DNA of 64,000 nt from Edaphobacillus lindanitolerans (GTDB taxonomy: Bacteria; Bacillota; Bacilli; Bacillales_A; Planococcaceae). Made by a program: the position numbers and the translations under genes. Under the pieces are notes generated by a model. The model searched no databases, was not told the DNA's origin, and was given only the letters and a program-made list of their open reading frames with translations. Numbering within the stretch: the stretch's first letter is position 1; every line of letters starts with the position of its first letter. The DNA lies in the NCBI RefSeq assembly GCF_900156305.1, contig NZ_FTPL01000001.1, forward strand, positions 186,001-250,000, in the 5' to 3' direction. Of the stretch, positions 52,177-59,944 are shown one piece after another.

Positions 52177-52923
52177 TTACATTACCATACCGCCGTCGAC
52201 ATGGAGCGTCTGGCCGGTAATATATTCCGAATCACCGGAAGCGAGGAAGAGGACGGCATCCGCCACATTTTCCGGCGAGCCGAGCTTGCCGAGCGGGATC
52301 TGCCCGAGCATGCCTTCTTTCACTTCTTCCGGCAGCTTGTCCGTCATGTCGGTCGTGATGAAACCCGGTGCCACGGCGTTCACGCGGATTCCGCGGGCGC
52401 TGAGTTCCTTTGCGGCCGTCTTCGTCAGGCCGATCACGCCCGCCTTCGCCGCAACGTAGTTGGCCTGGCCGGCATTTCCCGCCACACCGACAACAGACGC
52501 CAGGTTGACGATGGTGCCGGAGCGCTGCTTCATCATCGGGCGTGCGACCGCCTTCGTGCAGAGGAAGACGCCTTTCAGGTTGGTATCGATGACATCGTCC
52601 CATTCGTCTTCCTTCATGCGCATGAGCAGATTGTCTTTTGTGATTCCGGCGTTGTTGACGAGGATATCCACCGAGCCGAAGCGCGAGGCCGTCTCGTCGA
52701 CAAGCGTTTTCACATCATCCGCATCACTGACGGACGCGCGGATCGCGAATGCTTCGCCGCCCGCTTCCTCGATGATCCGGACCGTTTCATTCGCCTTGTC
52801 TTCGCTTCCTGCGTAGTTCACCGCCACACGGGCTCCTTCTTCGGCGAGCCGGATGGCGATCGCCCGCCCGATGCCGCGGGAGGCGCCGGTGACGATCGCC
52901 GTCTTCCCTTCAAGTTTGCCCAT
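52177..52923 (-). CDS. fabG: 3-oxoacyl-ACP reductase FabG
   Basis: FabG reduces beta-ketoacyl-ACP with NADPH in fatty-acid elongation. The 248-residue short-chain dehydrogenase has [12 protein letters not shown] (about 13-24), NNAGIT, Ser in [10 protein letters not shown] and YVAAK (Tyr and Lys of the catalytic triad). It is directly adjacent to fabD (no gap). Confidence 0.98.
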   Translation of the reverse strand: MGKLEGKTAIVTGASRGIGRAIAIRLAEEGARVAVNYAGSEDKANETVRIIEEAGGEAFAIRASVSDADDVKTLVDETASRFGSVDILVNNAGITKDNLLMRMKEDEWDDVIDTNLKGVFLCTKAVARPMMKQRSGTIVNLASVVGVAGNAGQANYVAAKAGVIGLTKTAAKELSARGIRVNAVAPGFITTDMTDKLPEEVKEGMLGQIPLGKLGSPENVADAVLFLASGDSEYITGQTLHVDGGMVM

Positions 52924-53868
52924 TTACGACCACCCTTTCGCGGCCTCGACGGCCTTGTCCAGCGTTTCCGCGTCTTCGATCTTCAGCACCGTGACCGACC
53001 GGTCGATTTTCCGGATGAGTCCGGACAGCACGCCGCCCGGTCCGCATTCGATGAACAGCGTCACACCGAGGCCGATCATTTCCCGGACTGATTCTTCCCA
53101 GCGGACCGGCGAATACAGCTGTTCGACGAGAAGCCGCTTCATCTCCGCCGGATCGGTCACGGGCTTTGCCGTCACGTTCGATACGACCGGGAGCACGGGT
53201 TCGTTGAACGTCACCGAATCAAGCTGCACCTGCAGCTCGGAAGCGGCCGGCTTCATGAGCACGGAGTGGAACGGGCCGCTGACATCAAGCGGGATCGCCC
53301 GCTTGGCGCCGGCTTCCTTCGCCGCTTCGCATGCACGTTCCACGCCTGCCTTGCTGCCGGAAATGACGATCTGCCCCGGGCAATTCAGGTTGGCCGGCTG
53401 AACCGGTTCCCCGCTTTCTGTAATGTTCTCCGTGACTTTGCGCAATTCCTCCGCGTTTAGGCCGAGAATTGCCGCCATCGCCCCTTCGCCTGCCGGGACT
53501 GCATCATTCATGTAAAGCCCCCGGCGGTGGACGGTTTCCGCGGCATCCCCGAAACCGAGGACACCCGCCGAAACGAGCGCCGTATATTCGCCCAGGCTGT
53601 GCCCGGCCGTGTAGTCCGGCCGGATGCCCGCCGACTTCAATGCAGCGTCGATCGCCGCACCCGCCGTCAGCAGCGCCGGCTGGGCATTGTATGTAAGCGT
53701 CAGTTCTTCCTGGGGCCCTTCAAGCATCAGCCTGCCGAGGCCGAATCCGAGACGCCCGTCGGCTTCCTCGCGGAATTGCGCCCCGGGCCGTCCCTCTCCG
53801 ATGAAGTCCGCGGCCATGCCCGTTTTCTGGGAACCCTGTCCCGGGAAGACGAATGCAATTTTACTCAT
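52924..53868 (-). CDS. fabD: Malonyl-CoA:ACP transacylase FabD
   Basis: FabD transfers malonyl groups to ACP. The 314-residue protein begins [14 protein letters not shown] and has the nucleophile Ser in [13 protein letters not shown] and the His in [12 protein letters not shown] start at the ATG 53868 behind GGGGGAAC, overlapping plsX by eight bases. It is in the FapR operon. Confidence 0.97.
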   Translation of the reverse strand: MSKIAFVFPGQGSQKTGMAADFIGEGRPGAQFREEADGRLGFGLGRLMLEGPQEELTLTYNAQPALLTAGAAIDAALKSAGIRPDYTAGHSLGEYTALVSAGVLGFGDAAETVHRRGLYMNDAVPAGEGAMAAILGLNAEELRKVTENITESGEPVQPANLNCPGQIVISGSKAGVERACEAAKEAGAKRAIPLDVSGPFHSVLMKPAASELQVQLDSVTFNEPVLPVVSNVTAKPVTDPAEMKRLLVEQLYSPVRWEESVREMIGLGVTLFIECGPGGVLSGLIRKIDRSVTVLKIEDAETLDKAVEAAKGWS

Positions 53869-54856
53869 GTTCCCCCATCCTTCCGATCGTCTCTCCGATA
53901 CGTCCTGCCACATCGTTCTCCGCCATCGTCCTTGCCTGGCGGATCGCATTTTTGATGGCATTCGCGTTCGAAGAGCCGTGCGCTTTGATCAGCGGGGCCT
54001 TCAGGCCGAACAGGCCCGCCCCGCCGTACTCGGTATAGTCCATCTTTTTCTTGAATCCGCCGAGGTTGTCCTTGGCGAGCAGCCCGGCAATTTTGCCCTT
54101 TGCCGTCGACATGAACGCTTCCTTCATCATGTGCATGAGGCCCTGGGCGGTCCCTTCGATCGTCTTCAGGACCATGTTGCCCGTGAACCCGTCCGTCACG
54201 ACGACGTCCGCCACACCGTTCAGCAGATCGCGCGCCTCGACATTTCCAATGAAGTTGACGGGCGCCTGTCCGATCAGCCCGAAGGCTTCTTTCGTCAGTT
54301 CGTTCCCTTTGTTCTCCTCGGTGCCGATGTTGAGCAGCCCGACCCTCGGTGACCGGATGTTCCGGACCTGCTCGGCATATACGCTTCCCATGACGGCATA
54401 CTGGGCAAGATGCTGCGGCTTCGCGTCTGCGTTCGCCCCCATGTCCAGCATGAGGAACCCGCTTCCGTCGACGGTCGGTAGCGTCGGGGCGAGGGCCGGA
54501 CGGTCGACTCCGTCCATCCGGCCGACGATGAACAGACCGGAGGCCATGAGCGCGCCGGTGTTCCCGGCGCTGACGCCTGCATCCGATTCTCCGTCGCGCA
54601 CCGACTGGGCCATCCGGACCATCGATGCATCCTTTTTCCTGCGGACTGCCCGCACCGGCTCGTCCTCGCTGTCGATCTTTTCTGAGCAATGAATGACGGA
54701 AAGCCGTTCATGCCCGCCGATCTGCGATTCGATCGCCTCTCTGTCTCCGTACAGGCGGATCCGGATATCCGGAAATTCCGCAAGCGCCGCTTTCACGCCG
54801 TCCACGACGGCATCCGGCGCATTGTCGCCGCCCATTGCGTCCACTGCTATGATCAT
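53861..54856 (-). CDS. plsX: Phosphate acyltransferase PlsX
   Basis: PlsX makes acyl-phosphate from acyl-ACP, which PlsY uses to start glycerolipid synthesis. The 331-residue protein begins [14 protein letters not shown] and has [23 protein letters not shown] and [11 protein letters not shown]. The ATG overlaps the fapR stop by four bases. It also links to FakA downstream-of-fatty-acid uptake in the same window. Confidence 0.98.
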   Translation of the reverse strand: MIIAVDAMGGDNAPDAVVDGVKAALAEFPDIRIRLYGDREAIESQIGGHERLSVIHCSEKIDSEDEPVRAVRRKKDASMVRMAQSVRDGESDAGVSAGNTGALMASGLFIVGRMDGVDRPALAPTLPTVDGSGFLMLDMGANADAKPQHLAQYAVMGSVYAEQVRNIRSPRVGLLNIGTEENKGNELTKEAFGLIGQAPVNFIGNVEARDLLNGVADVVVTDGFTGNMVLKTIEGTAQGLMHMMKEAFMSTAKGKIAGLLAKDNLGGFKKKMDYTEYGGAGLFGLKAPLIKAHGSSNANAIKNAIRQARTMAENDVAGRIGETIGRMGEHE

Positions 54857-55434
54857 TGCTGTCCCTCTTTTCCGCGTTCATGGGTCCGGTACATCTCGAA
54901 TATCCCGGTGAAAACAGGCTCTTCCCCGACCGTCGAGACCACCCTGACGATGGAGCGGTGCGGCTTTCCGCCGGCGGGCAGGACCTCCGCCTTCGCGACG
55001 ACCCGGTCACCCGCGTGCACCGGCTTCCTGAACTCCAGCTCGGATTTGGCGGTGAGCGCCAATTCGTCGTCGATCACCGCGACCGCCAATGAATTCGCCT
55101 GCGCGAACAGATGGTGGCCGCGCGCGATTCCGTTTCTCTGGAACACATGATCTTCCGTCACGTCGAACACCGACACCGCCCGCTTGTCCAGCTCGATGTC
55201 GAGGATGTCCCCGATCACTTCATCGATCGGCAGCGCCTTCACATCATCGAGCGACCGGGAAGCCATATCCTTCAGCCGCTCCCGGAGTTCCGGGATGCCG
55301 AGCTCCATCCGGTCGAGCCGAACAGTCTGGACGCTCACGGAGAAATGCTCCGCAAGGTCGCCGTCCGTCATGAGCGGATTTCCCTCCAACAGCGCGGCCA
55401 GCTTCTCCTGCCGCTCTCTTTTCTGCAAACGCAT
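54853..55434 (-). CDS. fapR: Fatty-acid biosynthesis repressor FapR
   Basis: FapR represses fatty-acid and phospholipid genes and is released by malonyl-CoA. The 193-residue protein has an N-terminal helix-turn-helix (about 1-45, [17 protein letters not shown]) and a hot-dog fold effector domain with [24 protein letters not shown]. Its first residues lie 16 bp from a FapR operator, so it likely represses its own operon (fapR-plsX-fabD-fabG-acpP). Confidence 0.97.
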   Translation of the reverse strand: MRLQKRERQEKLAALLEGNPLMTDGDLAEHFSVSVQTVRLDRMELGIPELRERLKDMASRSLDDVKALPIDEVIGDILDIELDKRAVSVFDVTEDHVFQRNGIARGHHLFAQANSLAVAVIDDELALTAKSELEFRKPVHAGDRVVAKAEVLPAGGKPHRSIVRVVSTVGEEPVFTGIFEMYRTHERGKEGQQ

Positions 55435-55449
55435 GTTTTCACCACCGGA

Positions 55450-55466
55450 TTAGCACTTGGTACTAA
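55450..55466. promoter_or_regulatory. FapR operator in the fapR promoter
   Basis: TTAGCACTTGGTACTAA is a 17-bp inverted repeat matching the known FapR site (TTAGTACC...). It covers the predicted transcription start of fapR, so binding would block the operon. Confidence 0.85.
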
Positions 55467-55470
55467 CATC

Positions 55471-55499
55471 AGTATATAAATTCGGATGGGAGATTGCAA
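55471..55499 (-). promoter_or_regulatory. Sigma-A promoter for fapR-plsX-fabD-fabG-acpP
   Basis: TTGCAA (55494-55499) and TATACT (55471-55476) are 17 bp apart on the minus strand. The start would be near 55464, inside the FapR operator. Confidence 0.8.
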
Positions 55500-55566
55500 G
55501 CAGGTTTCGGTACGGAGGGGTTCTTTGAATCGGGCGGGACAGCCTGTCCCGGAGTCCGGAGGGGGG

Positions 55567-56157
55567 ACGGGGTCTCCCTGAATAAAGGCGGGTTTTGCCT
55601 GGACGCGGTGAGTTCTCCCTATACCGCGGCGAGTTTTACCTGATCCGGGCCGGGCTTTACCTGAACGTCGCCGGGTTTTCCCTAATCTTCGAGTTTTCCC
55701 TTGACCTCGATCAGTTTTCCTTAAACCGTGCCGGGCTTTCCCTTAACCTCTCCGGGTTTTACCTGAACCGGGACAAGCTTTCCCTGTTCTTCCCCGGCTT
55801 TCTCCAACCTTCAAGTTACACCTGAACCTCGATGAACCTCCCCTTAACTCTGCCTCGTATCCCTTGAATCCCCCTCGTCTTCCCTGCACCCGGGCTTCCC
55901 CTGAACTTCGGCGAGTTTTACGGAAACCATGGTGAACTTTACCTGAACGGGGCCGGGTTTTACCTTAAAATCGCCGGGTTTTCCCTAATCTTCGAGTTTT
56001 CCCCGAACCTCGCCGAGCTTTCCCTTGACCGCCCCGGGTTTTTCCCAAACCGTACCGGGTTTTCCCTAACTTTCACCAGGCTCCCCCTGAACCTCACCGA
56101 TCACGCTCCGACCCTCTCCGACCTCCCCCCTGAACCCCGCCGGGCTCTCCCCGTTTC
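55567..56157. repeat. Degenerate 21-bp tandem array between fapR and recG
   Basis: About 27 units with plus-strand consensus CGCCGGGTTTTCCCTGAACCT occupy most of the 759-bp fapR-recG gap. Most units are 21 bp; some are 17, 18 or 20. A 33-bp stretch is repeated exactly (55668-55700 and 55971-56003). The GGGTTTTCCC core is an inverted repeat. A plus-strand frame (55595-55825) simply encodes the array as seven-residue repeats such as GEFYLIR; it shows no domain or clear ribosome site, and I do not call it a gene. Confidence 0.9.
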
Positions 56158-56163
56158 CTTCGC

Positions 56164-56215
56164 AAAAATAAAAGTCCGATGAACGGGCCGGCTTCAGTCG
56201 ATCCGTTCATCGGAC
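56164..56215 (-). terminator. Intrinsic terminator of recG overlapping its 3' end
   Basis: A perfect 13-bp stem GTCCGATGAACGG/CCGTTCATCGGAC is followed on the minus strand by TTTTATTTTTG. Its first arm is coding sequence for the last residues of RecG. Confidence 0.93.
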
Positions 56216-58236
56216 AGCGCCCCGGACTCCTCAACGAGCAGCCGGAGACATGCGTATTCGGTTTCGTTCCAGAATTCATCGCTCGCGACAAGGCGTTCGG
56301 CATCCTGCCGGGCCGTATTGAGCGCCCGGTAGTCATGGACCGGGTCCGCCACCTTGAAGTCCGGCATGCCGCTTTGGCGCTTCCCGAAAAAATCGCCCGG
56401 CCCGCGGAGCTCCAGGTCTTTTTCGGCGAGCCGGAAGCCGTCGTTCGTCTCAGTCATGGACTGCATCCGCTCCCGGCCGACCTCGGTTTTCGGGTCGGCC
56501 AGCAGCACACAGAATGACTGGTGGGCCCCACGGCCGACACGTCCCCTCAATTGGTGGAGCTGGGCAAGGCCGAATCGTTCCGCATCGGAGATGACCATGA
56601 ACGTGGCGTTCGGCACGTTCACGCCGACCTCGACGACGGTCGTGGAGACGAGCACATGGATGCGCCCTTCCGCAAATTCGCGCATGATCTGTTCTTTTTC
56701 ATCCGGATGCAGCCGCCCGTGCATCAGCCCGACGTTGAAGCGCCCGATGAAATACTGCCTGATCTGTTCATACATGTCGACCGCATTCTGGACATCCAGC
56801 TTGTCCGACTCCTCGATGAGGGGGCAGATGACATAGGCCTGCCGCCCAGCCCCCAGTTCGCTCCCCATCCTGCGCAGCACTGCGGCAAGCGAATCCCGCT
56901 TTGTCCAGTACGTTTCGATCGGCTGCCGGCCCGCCGGCATTTCATCAAGGACGGAAACATCCATCTCGCCGAATGCGGTGATCGCCAGCGTCCTCGGAAT
57001 CGGCGTCGCCGTCATGAACAGGACATCCGGCTCCTCCCCCTTCTCCTTGAGGATGCGGCGTTGCGCAACGCCGAACCGGTGCTGCTCGTCGGTGATGACA
57101 AGGCCGAGCTTCTTGAATGCCACATCGGGCTGGATGAGGGCATGCGTCCCGATGACAAGGTCCAGTTCGCCCGATTCAAGCTGTTCGAGGATGAACCGGC
57201 GGGCCTTCGCCTTAGTCGAACCCGACAGCAGGGCGATCCGGACGCCGTGCGGCTCCAGCCAGTCCGCAAGCGTGCGGGCATGCTGCTCGGCGAGGATCTC
57301 GGTCGGCGCCATGAGGGCACCCTGCGCACCCGCCGTGATGGCGGCGTAGAGGGCAATCGCGGCCACTGCCGTTTTCCCCGACCCGACATCCCCCTGGAGC
57401 AGGCGGTTCATCCTGACCGGCTCCCTGAGCTCGGCGCACAATTCGTTGACGACCCGCTTCTGGGCGCCCGTCAGTTCAAACGGCAAGGAGTCGATGAAGA
57501 GCCGGAGCCGGTCGATGTCGTAGTGGAGGACCGATCCGCGCCCGGCTTCTTTTCTGATTTTCTTCATCGCCTGCATCTTGAGCTGGTACCCGAGGAACTC
57601 TTCATAGACGAAGCGACGGCGGGCATGCTTCACATGCTCCGCATCCCTCGGGAAATGCATCCCCTCAAGCGCCTCCGCCATGTCCGGCAGGCGGTATTCG
57701 GACCGGATCCCTTCGGGCAGGCAGTCCTCAAGTTCCCCGGCGGCCGTGTCGAGCGCCGTCCGGATATACCGCCTGAAGGTCTTCTGGTGCATGCCGCCCT
57801 TCAGGCTGTATACCGGTTCAAAGTCTTCCCCTTCCCTTTTGGGGCCTTCCTTGAACGAGCTGACATTGATGACCTGCCTGCCCCGGTCCCACTTTCCCGT
57901 GACGGTGACGGTCATGCCCGGGGCGAGCCGGTTCTTCAGATAATGCTGGTTGAAGAATACTGCCTTGACGAGATGACGGCCAGCCAGCAGACGGATCTGC
58001 AGACGGGATTTGTTCCGCCCGCTAAAGAAAACGGAAGGCTCGCTCTCGACCCTTCCCTCAATGGTGACACGTTCTTCATGCGGGGTTTCCGCAAGGTCTT
58101 TCAGGCGGTTGTCCTCGTGCCGGTACGGAAAGGTCATGACCAGGTCGCCGACCGTTTCGATCCCGAGCTCCGACAGGTTTTTCGCCGCTTCTTTGCCGAT
58201 CCCCTTCAGGGTGCCGACAGGGTCATTCAACGCCAC
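56194..58236 (-). CDS. recG: ATP-dependent DNA helicase RecG
   Basis: RecG reverses stalled forks and processes branched DNA. The 680-residue protein has an N-terminal wedge/OB domain (about 60-160), helicase motifs with LLQGDVGSGKTAVAA (about 282), VITDEQHRFG (DEQH box), FMTATPIPRTLA and a C-terminal helicase domain with HQLRGRVGRG. The start is GTG at 58236, within the last 14 bp of sdaAA, behind a moderate AAGG site. In B. subtilis it precedes fapR closely; here a repeat array intervenes. Confidence 0.97.
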   Translation of the reverse strand: MALNDPVGTLKGIGKEAAKNLSELGIETVGDLVMTFPYRHEDNRLKDLAETPHEERVTIEGRVESEPSVFFSGRNKSRLQIRLLAGRHLVKAVFFNQHYLKNRLAPGMTVTVTGKWDRGRQVINVSSFKEGPKREGEDFEPVYSLKGGMHQKTFRRYIRTALDTAAGELEDCLPEGIRSEYRLPDMAEALEGMHFPRDAEHVKHARRRFVYEEFLGYQLKMQAMKKIRKEAGRGSVLHYDIDRLRLFIDSLPFELTGAQKRVVNELCAELREPVRMNRLLQGDVGSGKTAVAAIALYAAITAGAQGALMAPTEILAEQHARTLADWLEPHGVRIALLSGSTKAKARRFILEQLESGELDLVIGTHALIQPDVAFKKLGLVITDEQHRFGVAQRRILKEKGEEPDVLFMTATPIPRTLAITAFGEMDVSVLDEMPAGRQPIETYWTKRDSLAAVLRRMGSELGAGRQAYVICPLIEESDKLDVQNAVDMYEQIRQYFIGRFNVGLMHGRLHPDEKEQIMREFAEGRIHVLVSTTVVEVGVNVPNATFMVISDAERFGLAQLHQLRGRVGRGAHQSFCVLLADPKTEVGRERMQSMTETNDGFRLAEKDLELRGPGDFFGKRQSGMPDFKVADPVHDYRALNTARQDAERLVASDEFWNETEYACLRLLVEESGALSDERID

Positions 58237-59125
58237 TTTCGGCTGCCTTCTTTCCGAAGATCTCCGCTTCCAGCCTCTTCCCGGTCGGGGTTGCCGCCAG
58301 GCCGCCTTTCGCGGTTTCCCGGAGGGCGGACGGCATGGCGCGCCCGATCCGGTGCATCGCTTCGATCACTTCATCGGTCGGGATGACGCTGACGACGCCC
58401 GCGAGCGCCATGTCCGCGCCGACGAGCGCCTTCGCGGCACCCATGGCGTTGCGTTTGACGCACGGAACCTCGACGAGTCCCGCAACCGGATCGCAGACGA
58501 GCCCGAGCATGTTCTTCATGACGATCGAGAAGGCCTCCGCGCTTTGCTGCGGCGTACCGCCGGCCATCTCGACGATTGCCGCAGCCGCCATGGAAGCGGC
58601 GGATCCGGTTTCCGCCTGGCATCCGCCCGCGGCGCCGGAGATCGAGGCGTTATTCGCGACGACAAAGCCGAATGCGCCGGACGTGAACAGGAAGTTGATC
58701 ATCTGCTCACGCGTCGGGTTCAGCTTGTCCTTCACCGCGAACAGCGTACCCGGCACGATGCCGGCGGCCCCGGCGGTCGGGGTCGCACAGATCATTCCCA
58801 TCGCCGCGTTCACTTCATTCGTTGCGACCGCCTTGCTCACCGCGTCAAGCAGCAGGTCGCCCGACAGCGACTTCCCGCTCTTGATATAGTTTTGTATCAG
58901 CACCGCATCCCCGCCTGTCAGGCCGGATGTCGAGTGGACGCCCTGCAGTCCCTTTTCCACCGCTTCCTCCATTACTTCGAGGTTGCGCTCCATCTGCGCG
59001 ACGACCTGTTCCCTCGTACGCCTGGTGATCTGCATTTCCTGCTCGATCATGATCTCTGAAATCGGCTTGCCGGTCTCTTCCGCAAGGGCGACCAGTTCCT
59101 TAACCGACGAAAATAAAATATCCAA
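58223..59125 (-). CDS. sdaAA: L-serine dehydratase alpha subunit (iron-sulfur)
   Basis: SdaA deaminates serine to pyruvate and ammonia using an iron-sulfur cluster. The 300-residue alpha chain has SGLTGGDAVLIQNYI, ATNEVNAAMGMICATPTAGAAG and the cysteines in SGAAGGCQAE and VCDPVAGLVEVPCVKRNAMG. I start at the TTG giving LDILFSSVKEL because GGGGGA precedes it and the length then equals B. subtilis (300); a TTG nine codons earlier lacks that site. It follows sdaAB by 16 bp. Confidence 0.95.
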   Translation of the reverse strand: MDILFSSVKELVALAEETGKPISEIMIEQEMQITRRTREQVVAQMERNLEVMEEAVEKGLQGVHSTSGLTGGDAVLIQNYIKSGKSLSGDLLLDAVSKAVATNEVNAAMGMICATPTAGAAGIVPGTLFAVKDKLNPTREQMINFLFTSGAFGFVVANNASISGAAGGCQAETGSAASMAAAAIVEMAGGTPQQSAEAFSIVMKNMLGLVCDPVAGLVEVPCVKRNAMGAAKALVGADMALAGVVSVIPTDEVIEAMHRIGRAMPSALRETAKGGLAATPTGKRLEAEIFGKKAAESGVE

Positions 59126-59141
59126 CGGGATTCCCCCTTTG

Positions 59142-59804
59142 TTAGTCTGCAAGAATCGAAACTTGCGTCACGTTATCAAGGCCCGAGATGAGCCCGATCA
59201 TGCCGTCATCGATGATCTGGTCGACCTCGATGACCATGAGCGCCATCTCGCCCTTCTCTTTGCGCCCGCATTCCATGTGGGCGATGTTGATGCCTTCCCG
59301 GGCAAGTGAGTTGGACACGGCGGCGATGACGCCCGGCCGGTCGTGGTGGACGATGAGCAGTGCCGGATAATGTCCGGTCAGGCGCAGCGGAAATCCGTTC
59401 AGCTCGGTCACTTCCATCTTGCCGCCGCCGATCGAAATCCCCGTCAGCTCCATCTCCCCGTCTTTGTCGCCGATTCGGAGCATCGCCGTGTTCGGATGTT
59501 CCGGCTCCTCCTCTTCGGGAATGAATTCAAATTTCATGCCGACCCGCTCCGCTTCTTCAAAGGCGGTCCGGATCCGGTCGTCGTCCGTGTCGTAATCAAG
59601 AAGGCCGCCGATGATGGCCACGTCCGTCCCGTGTCCTTTGTAGGTTTCCGCAAACGATCCGTACAGGTGGATCTCCGCCCAGTCCGGCCTGCGGCCGAAC
59701 AGGGTCCTGGCCACCCGGCCGATGCGTGCGGCACCCGCTGTATGAGATGATGACGGCCCGACCATGACCGGACCGATAATATCGAAAACTGACCTGAATT
59801 TCAT
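59142..59804 (-). CDS. sdaAB: L-serine dehydratase beta subunit
   Basis: The beta chain completes the two-subunit serine dehydratase. The 220-residue protein has SVFDIIGPVMVGPSSSHTAGAARIGR, HGTDVAIIGG and a C-terminal ACT domain (LIVHHDRPGVIAAVSNSLAREGINIAHM). The ATG follows AAGGAGG. A promoter and a catabolite-response-like site lie upstream, so sdaAB-sdaAA(-recG) appear to be one unit. Confidence 0.96.
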   Translation of the reverse strand: MKFRSVFDIIGPVMVGPSSSHTAGAARIGRVARTLFGRRPDWAEIHLYGSFAETYKGHGTDVAIIGGLLDYDTDDDRIRTAFEEAERVGMKFEFIPEEEEPEHPNTAMLRIGDKDGEMELTGISIGGGKMEVTELNGFPLRLTGHYPALLIVHHDRPGVIAAVSNSLAREGINIAHMECGRKEKGEMALMVIEVDQIIDDGMIGLISGLDNVTQVSILAD

Positions 59805-59839
59805 CGATGTTTGTCCTCCTTCGGGACTTTCTCCCCTTT

Positions 59840-59868
59840 ATTTTACATGATTTTCGAATCAGACTCAA
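59840..59868 (-). promoter_or_regulatory. Sigma-A promoter for sdaAB-sdaAA-recG
   Basis: TTGAGT (59863-59868) and TAAAAT (59840-59845) are 17 bp apart on the minus strand, about 36 bp upstream of sdaAB. The start would be near 59833. Confidence 0.6.
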
Positions 59869-59883
59869 AACACACGTTCGTTC

Positions 59884-59899
59884 ATGAAAGCGCTTTCCG
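59884..59899. promoter_or_regulatory. CcpA cre-like site upstream of the sdaAB promoter
   Basis: The sequence ATGAAAGCGCTTTCCG differs from the TGAAAGCGCTTTCA cre palindrome at one position within its 14-base core. It is centred about 58 bp upstream of the predicted start, the position CcpA uses to activate ackA and pta in B. subtilis. Binding is inference. Confidence 0.5.
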
Positions 59900-59914
59900 G
59901 CCTTTCACGGGAAC

Positions 59915-59942
59915 GGCGCACCGGATTGTCGGTGCGCCGTTC
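59915..59942 (-). terminator. GC-rich hairpin after fakA without U-run
   Basis: A perfect 12-bp stem AACGGCGCACCG with a four- to six-base loop begins 2 bp past the fakA stop. The minus strand then reads CCCGTG, not a T-run, so it may be an mRNA-end stabiliser or a weak terminator. Confidence 0.45.
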
Positions 59943-59944
59943 AA

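Noticed and set aside
55595-55825. A 76-codon plus-strand frame of seven-residue repeats in the 21-bp array
   Set aside because: 21 bp is a multiple of three, so any open frame in the array yields heptad repeats; I see no ribosome site or known fold. Kept only as a repeat.
55567-56157. CRISPR array
   Set aside because: Units are contiguous, degenerate and 17-21 bp with no unique spacers; no cas genes are present.
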